Below are positions 7,355-12,432 of a DNA stretch of 12,432 nucleotides, piece by piece; position 1 is the first letter of the stretch; every line of letters starts with the position of its first letter. This DNA is from Candidatus Heimdallarchaeota archaeon AB_125 (GTDB taxonomy: Archaea; Asgardarchaeota; Heimdallarchaeia; Heimdallarchaeales; Heimdallarchaeaceae): assembly GCA_001940755.1 (NCBI GenBank), contig MEHH01000049.1, positions 1-12,432 on the forward strand, written 5' to 3'. The translations under genes were made by a program, and so were the position numbers. Under the pieces are notes generated by a model. The model had not been told where the DNA came from. It worked only from the letters and a program-made list of their open reading frames with translations, and did no database searches.

Positions 7355-7834
7355 TCATTCTTCTGGTTTTTGAGTATAGTTCTTTATTTGTGAAACAACT
7401 CTTCTATACTCGATAAGACAAATTATTACTCCCCCAACTAATCCAAAAGTTCCATTAAAAGCAGCAATAGTAGTGTTAACAAACATGAAAATAATTGTAA
7501 GAATACTCATAGTAATCAAGAATCCTAAGAGAAGGAAAATCGGTGGAATGAACAGCCCTCTATAGAGTTTTACGGAAGTTTTCAGTGGTATTTGCAATTT
7601 TCTCCTAGTTTCTTCAACTTCTGATAATTTATACCTGTTTGATTTCAACTTATCTAGAAGCCCTGCTATTTCTAATTTATCCAGGTGCCAACTAGCTATG
7701 CTAGGGCTTTTTAGATCAAGTTCTCGTTGAACTTCTCTTACACCTACATCTTGGGGATGTTTAGACCGTACAAGCAGATATATCTTGAGTGTTGTTGGAT
7801 GTTCTAAATCATCATCTTTAGTATCATTTTTCAT
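7355..7834 (-). CDS. Membrane-anchored winged helix-turn-helix protein
   Basis: This 159-residue protein joins a DNA-binding-type domain to two membrane helices. Residues 14-72 form a winged helix: TLKIYLLVRS, then VGVREVQRELDL, the recognition-helix candidate SPSIASWHLDKLEIAGLL (43-60), and the wing LKSNRYKL. A linker follows, then hydrophobic helices at about 93-117 and 122-142, and a short basic tail. Both ends should be cytoplasmic, with a very short external loop. Winged helices fused to transmembrane segments are common in archaea and are taken to be membrane-bound transcription regulators. It follows the secreted-protein gene after 10 bases on the same strand, so the two are probably cotranscribed. 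Whether it senses a signal through that partner, or controls its own operon, is inference. Confidence 0.85.
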   Translation of the reverse strand: MKNDTKDDDLEHPTTLKIYLLVRSKHPQDVGVREVQRELDLKSPSIASWHLDKLEIAGLLDKLKSNRYKLSEVEETRRKLQIPLKTSVKLYRGLFIPPIFLLLGFLITMSILTIIFMFVNTTIAAFNGTFGLVGGVIICLIEYRRVVSQIKNYTQKPEE

Positions 7835-7844
7835 ATTAATCGAC

Positions 7845-8603
7845 CTATTGCTGTAGATAAAGACTCATTAAGTATTCAGAAGCTGCTAAAGTGTAATTTT
7901 GCATGATTTCGTCCGTATAACACATATATTCCCATCTGTTTTTTCGTAAAGAACCTTTCGCAACTCCAAAAGTGTGATCTGTTGATTGATATTCTCTTAT
8001 AATGGAATAATGTATACTTACTATGTTATCATATAAATCGAAAATTATATTTGTACCATCTTCATAGATATGCCAGATCCAGTAATGAAAAGTTCCTATT
8101 TCGATGTAATCAAGATTATTAAAACTCCCTTCCGTAATGTTATACATCGCACTAATATCTTTGCTTAGAGCAATATGTAAAGATGTAAGATTATTTGGTT
8201 GTATTATTATAGGAAGTGACGTACCTATTCCCTTCTCTTGATAGTCTAAGTACCACTCTCCATCTAGAATATTATACCAAGTTCTAAATGCACAGAAAGT
8301 ATCATTGAACAGATATACAGGTGCTGTACTTATAGCAACATATTTTCCATCTATTCTTATTTCATCAATTGTACCTGTGAATACTGATACAGATAGTAAA
8401 TGTTTAGACCGTTCTTCCATTTGTACAGATAATTTGACTGTAGAACTAAAATCCCATTCAAAAGGAGAGAGGGGGAATGCAAAGTCTGGATTCAGAAAAT
8501 CACAAATAAAATATGATGCTGTTGCAGATGAAGAACATAATATTGCTATAAATATTCCAATAACAAATTTTTGTTTGTTTTTTGAAAGTTTCAATCGAAT
8601 CAC
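7845..8603 (-). CDS. Secreted or membrane-tethered protein of unknown function, partner of the winged-helix protein
   Basis: This protein of 252 residues has a basic N-terminus (KLSKNKQK) and a hydrophobic helix at about 13-30, which serves as signal peptide or signal anchor. The rest is a mostly beta-type, aromatic-rich ectodomain with four N-glycosylation sequons (Asn100, Asn138, Asn155, Asn236), as expected outside an archaeal cell. I recognise no family. The start is GTG at 8603, directly after an in-frame TGA; no ATG occurs before residue 62, and the signal helix must be included, so GTG (or TTG at codon 4) is the start. The gene lies first in a two-gene unit with the membrane winged-helix protein, suggesting an ectodomain working with a membrane-bound regulator. 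Confidence 0.75.
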   Translation of the reverse strand: MIRLKLSKNKQKFVIGIFIAILCSSSATASYFICDFLNPDFAFPLSPFEWDFSSTVKLSVQMEERSKHLLSVSVFTGTIDEIRIDGKYVAISTAPVYLFNDTFCAFRTWYNILDGEWYLDYQEKGIGTSLPIIIQPNNLTSLHIALSKDISAMYNITEGSFNNLDYIEIGTFHYWIWHIYEDGTNIIFDLYDNIVSIHYSIIREYQSTDHTFGVAKGSLRKNRWEYMCYTDEIMQNYTLAASEYLMSLYLQQ

Positions 8604-8632
8604 TCAAACTGTTATTCTCTGCTTACTAAATA

Positions 8633-8674
8633 ATACTAGTTCACGAACAGTAAAAAATTTAGTTGTACTAGTAT
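8633..8674 (-). promoter_or_regulatory. Inverted ATACTAGT repeats around the putative TATA box of the secreted/winged-helix operon
   Basis: ATACTAGT at 8633-8640 and its exact complement ACTAGTAT at 8667-8674 form an inverted pair 26 bases apart; each contains the palindrome ACTAGT. On the minus strand, between them, lies TAAATTTTTTAC (8662-8651), a possible TATA-like box for the operon starting at 8603. A small inverted repeat, GTTCACGAAC, is at 8639-8648. Sites on both sides of a TATA box are the layout of an archaeal repressor-controlled promoter. The regulator could be the operon's own winged-helix protein. Confidence 0.4.
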
Positions 8675-8740
8675 ATGAACATAGATTTTTGACTATAGCT
8701 AAATTAAGAATAAAAGCTGAGAATCATGTAGTTTCTCTTT

Positions 8741-9286
8741 TTATTTCTTAGTTAGTGAATAGAATATTCCATTTCTTAATTTTTCACCATCAAGGTATTT
8801 GCCTTTTTCTTTCTTATCAAGTTTGAATTCTTTGCTGATTAAGGGTATTCCTGTTTCAACCCTGTTTAACATGGTTTTTCCTTCCTTTATTCCAATAATG
8901 AGTTTTCCATCTTTTTTTGTTAACCTGTGGAGTTCGTGGATTAATTTCTGAAATTCTGGATAATTGTCCTGACCGATGATACAACAAGAAACATTGAAAA
9001 GCATCACTAAATCTACTGATTCAGAAGATAAATCAAAATCAAACTGTCCTTCTGATTCTAGAATTTCAATTGTTTTATCAACTTTAACCTTCTTGGCAAT
9101 TACAAGCAGCTGATTTAACTTAGTTTTATCTTTATCAATAACATATACTTTACCATTCCCTCCTACGATTTGAGCTATAGGGATAGTATAATTTCCTTGA
9201 CCACATCCAAAATCAAGAATGGATAAATCTTCTTTAATACCATAATCACGTAATTGTTTGTCTAAATAATCAGCAATTCCAATCAT
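8741..9286 (-). CDS. Small class I SAM-dependent methyltransferase
   Basis: This 181-residue protein has the Rossmann-fold methyltransferase core. Motif I is ILDFGCGQGNY (23-33), the acidic end of strand 2 is VYVIDKD (47-53), motif IV is VDLVMLFNV (91-99), and HELHRLTKKDGKLIIG (117-132) is the usual post-IV helix and strand 5. It belongs to the broad Methyltransf_11/25/31 group. The substrate cannot be told: there is no extra substrate-binding domain, and the N-terminus before motif I is very short. The start at ATG 9286 is the first ATG in frame. It is divergent from the Kelch gene across a 73-base gap. The 137-base gap after it (8604-8740) holds the next operon's promoter and no gene. Confidence 0.85.
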   Translation of the reverse strand: MIGIADYLDKQLRDYGIKEDLSILDFGCGQGNYTIPIAQIVGGNGKVYVIDKDKTKLNQLLVIAKKVKVDKTIEILESEGQFDFDLSSESVDLVMLFNVSCCIIGQDNYPEFQKLIHELHRLTKKDGKLIIGIKEGKTMLNRVETGIPLISKEFKLDKKEKGKYLDGEKLRNGIFYSLTKK

Positions 9287-9313
9287 CTGCTATTCATCTC
9301 ATTCTACAAACCA

Positions 9314-9351
9314 ATATAAGTGTATATGAAAACTGAATTTATAATATGAGG
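9314..9351. promoter_or_regulatory. Divergent promoters of methyltransferase and Kelch genes, with Kelch Shine-Dalgarno
   Basis: The 73-base divergent gap holds two AT boxes readable on either strand, ATATAAG at 9314-9320 and AATTTATAAT at 9336-9345. For the Kelch gene the first would place the start of transcription near 9342, and GAGG at 9348-9351 is a Shine-Dalgarno eight bases before the ATG. The second box on the minus strand could serve the methyltransferase. Confidence 0.4.
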
Positions 9352-9359
9352 ATTATTCT

Positions 9360-10529
9360 ATGAAGAAAGCAAATCTATTTTTTGTTGTTTTTTCAATTCT
9401 ATCATTTACTCTAATGTCATGTTCCTTAGTTTCTTCTATGATTCTAGATGATATTGCTGTACCAACTGCTAGAAGTGGTCATAACATGTTATATGATGCA
9501 GTAAATGAAGATATCATTCTTTTTGGAGGAATGAAAGACAATAATAATGTAGAAGGGAGTTATCTCAACGATACGTGGTTGTATAACTATTCAGAAAATC
9601 ATTGGTCAGAAGTGCAATCCTCTATTGGTCCTGGTGATAGAAATACTCCAGCTATGGTTTACGACCCAACAAAAGAGAGAGTTATTCTTTTTGGTGGAAT
9701 AAATCAAGATTATTTCTTCAATGATACTTGGGAATTAGATTTGAACACCTATGAATGGAGTAAAATTGAAACAGTGAACACTCCAGGTTTTGTAGCTGAC
9801 GCTGGATTGGTATTTGATGAAGTTAATCAAGAAATTGTGTTATTTGGCGGTCATTGGCAATTTGGTTATTTTGAGGAAACATGGATTTTCAATGTTAATG
9901 ATGATACTTGGACTAAACTAAATACAACTGTATTCCCAACTCAAAGATATGGACATAGAATGGTATATAGTACAAAGAAACAATCAATAGTCCTATTTGC
10001 TGGGCACGCTTACAATGTGTCTGATACGGTAAATAACGATATGTGGATTTACGATTGCTTAAGTAAAGAATGGTCTGAACTCATCACTGATCCAGTTCCA
10101 CCTACTCGGTATTGGCATGATATAGCATATGATGAAGTTAATGAAAAGATTGTAATGTTTGGGGGAAGGCTAAATTGGTTCAATTTTGATTGCAGAGGGG
10201 ATACATGGGAATTTGATGAAGAAACCAATCAGTGGAATGAGATAAGTACTGAGCCAAATCCAGGAGAGAGAATGACTTTCTCCATGGTTTATCATGAGGA
10301 AGCAGAGAGGATAATTTTATTTGGAGGTAATGAAAACCCATATACTTCAATATTTAATGACCTTTGGGAATACAATCCAAAAAGAAGTCAATGGAAACAA
10401 ATAGACATAAGTAAAACAAATTTTGATGTTACCTTGTATAATTTATTAGCAATCATAATGTTAGCTAGTCTAATACAACGTTCATCAAAAAGAAGAAAAG
10501 ACAAGAGGTATTTTATACGAAAATCTTAA
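9360..10529 (+). CDS. Secreted, membrane-anchored six-Kelch beta-propeller protein
   Basis: This protein of 389 residues starts with a signal peptide (basic MKKAN then a hydrophobic helix to about 26). Six Kelch-type repeats follow, each with a hydrophobic strand ending in a double glycine and then a conserved Trp: ILFGGM (53-58), ILFGGI (109-114), VLFGGH (160-165), VLFAGH (211-216), VMFGGR (265-270) and ILFGGN (319-324), paired with DTWLYNY, DTWELDL, ETWIFNV, DMWIYDC, DTWEFDE and DLWEYNP. Six blades should close one propeller. Repeat four has Ala for the first Gly. The C-terminus has a hydrophobic helix (about 357-372) and a strongly basic tail (RRKDKRYFIRKS), so the propeller faces outside. 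MSC at 19-21 is a weak lipobox resemblance. It probably binds a protein or sugar at the surface; the ligand is unknown. Confidence 0.92.
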   Translation: MKKANLFFVVFSILSFTLMSCSLVSSMILDDIAVPTARSGHNMLYDAVNEDIILFGGMKDNNNVEGSYLNDTWLYNYSENHWSEVQSSIGPGDRNTPAMVYDPTKERVILFGGINQDYFFNDTWELDLNTYEWSKIETVNTPGFVADAGLVFDEVNQEIVLFGGHWQFGYFEETWIFNVNDDTWTKLNTTVFPTQRYGHRMVYSTKKQSIVLFAGHAYNVSDTVNNDMWIYDCLSKEWSELITDPVPPTRYWHDIAYDEVNEKIVMFGGRLNWFNFDCRGDTWEFDEETNQWNEISTEPNPGERMTFSMVYHEEAERIILFGGNENPYTSIFNDLWEYNPKRSQWKQIDISKTNFDVTLYNLLAIIMLASLIQRSSKRRKDKRYFIRKS

Positions 10530-10562
10530 ATTTTATCTGGTAATCTATTTCTATGATAACCC

Positions 10563-11201
10563 TTGAGGAAAACAAATGCTTTTCTTACATACTTCTTCCT
10601 ATTTCTAATCCTAATGGGGATATCCAGTTCTATAACTAGAACATTTGGTGAATCTCAACGAAAAGATGTAATTAGTTTAACACCATATCTTTTAACTTGG
10701 GAAATAACATCTCAAAACGATGAATCAGTTTCATTTACATTTACAGTTAATTTTACTGTAACAAATACTTATATTACTCCTATTTCAATATCTTTTGGTT
10801 CCAGTTGTCTCTGGTGGTCAGGAATAGACTGTGTTCTGAATAATAATTCTTTAGAGTATCAACGTATAAATGAATTCTGTCTTCTAGTAGTAATAGATTA
10901 CAGTTTTCCCCCTGGTCAAACTAATATGTCTAAAACAGTTGGACTTCGTCTTTATGATCCAACAATTCTTAAGCTACCAGAGGGATATTATGAAGTAATT
11001 ATAGGAAAAGGTGAAGCAAATTTATATGAGGAAATTATCGGTCCTGCTAGTGTCTTTCTAGAAGTGATAAATGATAATTATACGATAAACTATAATGAGA
11101 ATCCTCTAACACTTAGAATTTTAACTTATAGAATACCGTTCATTGTAGTTATTTCATGTTTTGTTTTGCTGTACATGAAACAGAAGAAACGAAATAAATA
11201 G
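10563..11201 (+). CDS. Surface protein with signal peptide, Ig-like ectodomain and C-terminal anchor, unknown function
   Basis: This 212-residue protein has a clear signal peptide (MRKTNAF, then a hydrophobic run to about 23), a beta-rich ectodomain, a membrane helix at 190-205 and a short basic tail (KQKKRNK). The ectodomain pattern (FTFTVNFTVTNTY, then PISISFGSSC, later FPPGQTN and LPEGYYEVIIGKG) is like small immunoglobulin-type folds such as BsuPI-like inhibitors, but I cannot assign a family. Cysteines at 82, 90 and 106 may pair outside the cell. Sequons include Asn63, Asn68 and Asn172. The start is TTG at 10563: an in-frame TAA lies just upstream and the first ATG would lose most of the signal helix. 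It follows the Kelch gene after 33 bases and has the same topology, so the two may be cotranscribed. Confidence 0.75.
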   Translation: MRKTNAFLTYFFLFLILMGISSSITRTFGESQRKDVISLTPYLLTWEITSQNDESVSFTFTVNFTVTNTYITPISISFGSSCLWWSGIDCVLNNNSLEYQRINEFCLLVVIDYSFPPGQTNMSKTVGLRLYDPTILKLPEGYYEVIIGKGEANLYEEIIGPASVFLEVINDNYTINYNENPLTLRILTYRIPFIVVISCFVLLYMKQKKRNK

Positions 11202-11221
11202 AAACACTTGTTTCATTTTTT
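11201..11221 (+). terminator. Hairpin plus T-run terminator after the 212-aa surface protein
   Basis: GAAAC (11201-11205) pairs with GTTTC (11210-11214) across a four-base loop ACTT, followed by A and then TTTTTT. A weak stem plus a T6 run, right at the stop codon, fits transcription termination. Confidence 0.5.
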
Positions 11222-11224
11222 ACC

Positions 11225-11239
11225 ATAAGAAATTCTTAT
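11225..11239. promoter_or_regulatory. 15-bp perfect inverted repeat upstream of the S9 peptidase gene
   Basis: ATAAGAA and TTCTTAT flank a single central A. The site is 26-40 bases before the ATG at 11265, next to the AT-rich CTTAAATTTA (11246-11255), which may be the TATA box. The position suits an operator or upstream activator site. Confidence 0.3.
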
Positions 11240-11264
11240 TATCATCTTAAATTTAGAATACATT

Positions 11265-12432
11265 ATGAGTGAAGTAACCAAACCTCCTATTGCAAAGAAA
11301 GAATTGAAAAAACTCGAGATTCATGGAGTAGGAAGAGATGATTATTACTTCTGGTTAAGATTCAAAGAAAATCAAGAAGTAATTGACTATTTAACAGCTG
11401 AAAATGACTATACTAAAGAGAAGACAAAGCATCTAAACGCTTTTACTGAGGAGCTTTTTCTCGAGATGAAAAATAGGATTAAAGAAGATGATGAAAGTGT
11501 TCCTTACAAATACAAGGACTACTATTATTATGACAAGGATGTTAAAGGTAAGGAATATAAGATATACTGTCGAAAACATCAAAACTTAGATGCTGAAGAG
11601 GAAGTACTCCTTGATCTAAATGAATTAGCAAAGGACTTCGAATATTATAAACTTAGAACCTTTAAGATTAGTCCTAATCAAAAGTTTCTAGCTTATTCGG
11701 TTGATACTACTGGCTATGAGAAATTCTTTATCAATATCAAAGATTTAGAAACTAATGAAACCTATTCCCCTGGGATTGAAAATATAGGTTGGAATTTTGA
11801 ATGGGGAGATGATAGTACTATCTTTTACAATGTAAGAGATGAAGCTCAAAGACCTTACATGCTCAAGAGACATATTTTAGGGGATCTACCAGAACGTGAT
11901 GTGGTTATCTTTGAAGAACATGATATCGAAAGAAGAGTATCGGTTTGGAAGAGTAGAGATCATAAATTTCTCTTTATGAAATCAGAATCTACTCTGAGTT
12001 CAGAGATTCGTTTTCTAGATCTTAACAAACCTCTTGGTAAATTCAAAATATTTTATCCGCGAGAAGAAGAACATGAATATATCATCTCTCATAAAGATGA
12101 CTACTTTTATGTTGTTACAAATTCTGAAAATTCAACAAACTTCAGACTAATCAGAACACCTGTTGAAAACATTGGAAAAGAGAACTGGGAAGAGATTCTT
12201 GCTCATAATAGAGATGTCAGAGTTCAATACATTGAACCGTTTGAACAATTTATGGTGATTTATAAAAGAGAAGAAGGACTTCCTAAAGTGGATATTTTTT
12301 ATGAAATAAACGATGAGAGAAACCATTCAATAGATTTTCCTGAATCAGTTTATTCAGTTTGGAGAGGAAATAATCACGAGTACACAAGTGAGTTTTATCG
12401 ACTAAACTATACCTCTCTAGTTACTCCTAAAT
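11265..12432 (+). CDS. Oligopeptidase B-like serine peptidase (S9A), N-terminal propeller (cut by window edge)
   Basis: Hand translation gives 389 codons open to the right edge. The beginning matches the prolyl oligopeptidase/oligopeptidase B family closely: PPIAKKELKKLEIHGVGRDD, YYFWLR, then EVIDYLTAENDYT, EMKNRIKEDDESVPYKYKDY with YYYYDK, YKIYCR, EEVLLDLNELAKD and FKISPNQKFLAYSVD. Repeated beta-strand units follow, as in the seven-bladed propeller that gates the active site, and the window ends at YTSLVTP, the usual end of the propeller. The catalytic alpha/beta-hydrolase domain with Ser, Asp and His lies outside the window, so activity cannot be confirmed here. Family members cut short peptides, oligopeptidase B after Lys or Arg. 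No signal peptide is seen, so it acts in the cytoplasm. ATG 11265 gives the family-typical N-terminus and lacks a Shine-Dalgarno. Confidence 0.92.
   Translation, partial: MSEVTKPPIAKKELKKLEIHGVGRDDYYFWLRFKENQEVIDYLTAENDYTKEKTKHLNAFTEELFLEMKNRIKEDDESVPYKYKDYYYYDKDVKGKEYKIYCRKHQNLDAEEEVLLDLNELAKDFEYYKLRTFKISPNQKFLAYSVDTTGYEKFFINIKDLETNETYSPGIENIGWNFEWGDDSTIFYNVRDEAQRPYMLKRHILGDLPERDVVIFEEHDIERRVSVWKSRDHKFLFMKSESTLSSEIRFLDLNKPLGKFKIFYPREEEHEYIISHKDDYFYVVTNSENSTNFRLIRTPVENIGKENWEEILAHNRDVRVQYIEPFEQFMVIYKREEGLPKVDIFYEINDERNHSIDFPESVYSVWRGNNHEYTSEFYRLNYTSLVTPK

Noticed and set aside
8305..8751. A plus-strand open frame of 148 codons
   Set aside because: It mostly lies opposite the secreted-protein gene, shows no domain, signal or promoter of its own, and runs across the upstream regulatory region of that operon.

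Overview
The window looks like archaeal chromosome, AT-rich, with short intergenic gaps, TATA-like boxes and T-rich ends. The gene set supports this: an XPB-type SF2 helicase of the archaeal kind, a two-subunit class I fumarase, a sirtuin, a membrane-anchored winged-helix protein, and surface proteins with a signal peptide plus a C-terminal anchor. Secreted Kelch propellers and a tubby/LURP-one-like protein would suit an Asgard (for example Heimdall- or Lokiarchaeia-like) genome. That placement is an impression from gene style, not a phylogenetic result.

Layout. Positions 1-678 (-) hold the N-terminal half of an XPB/RAD25-like helicase running off the left edge. At 771-1787 (-) is a coiled-coil, Pro-Glu-repeat protein with a possible LURP-one/tubby-like C-terminus. 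At 1881-2696 (-) is a Sir2 deacylase. At 2759-3355 (+) is the beta subunit of fumarase. A 906-residue orphan gene (3458-6178, +) then interrupts the fumarase operon. After it come a diverged remnant of the 3' end of the beta-subunit gene (6284-6430) and the alpha subunit (6435-7313, +). A membrane winged-helix protein (7355-7834, -) follows, preceded in its operon by a secreted protein of unknown function (7845-8603, -). Next are a small SAM methyltransferase (8741-9286, -), a six-bladed Kelch surface protein (9360-10529, +), a second anchored surface protein (10563-11201, +), and the N-terminal propeller of an oligopeptidase B-like S9 peptidase (from 11265, +, cut by the right edge).

The most interesting structure is the broken fumarase operon. 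The last 45 codons of the beta-subunit gene occur twice, at 3221-3355 and 6296-6430, and the pair brackets the orphan gene. The copies are in register to the stop codon but only about 67% identical in DNA (32 of 44 residues), mostly by silent or conservative changes. They therefore look like two diverged lineages of the same gene rather than a recent duplication. This fits an element that entered at the 3' end of a protein gene and brought its own replacement end, or a replacement of the resident beta gene by a foreign copy linked to the orphan. The remnant next to the alpha gene still carries the alpha gene's ribosome-binding site, which may explain why it survives. The orphan is lower in GC than the fumarase genes, resembles nothing I recognise, and has a central segment shaped like a degenerate PD-(D/E)XK nuclease core. 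It is the best candidate here for an undescribed cargo or defence gene.

The right half is about the cell surface. The membrane winged-helix/secreted-protein pair has inverted ACTAGT sites on both sides of its putative TATA box and may be a self-regulated surface-sensing unit. The Kelch and 212-residue proteins share the plan of signal peptide, beta-rich ectodomain, single C-terminal helix and basic tail.
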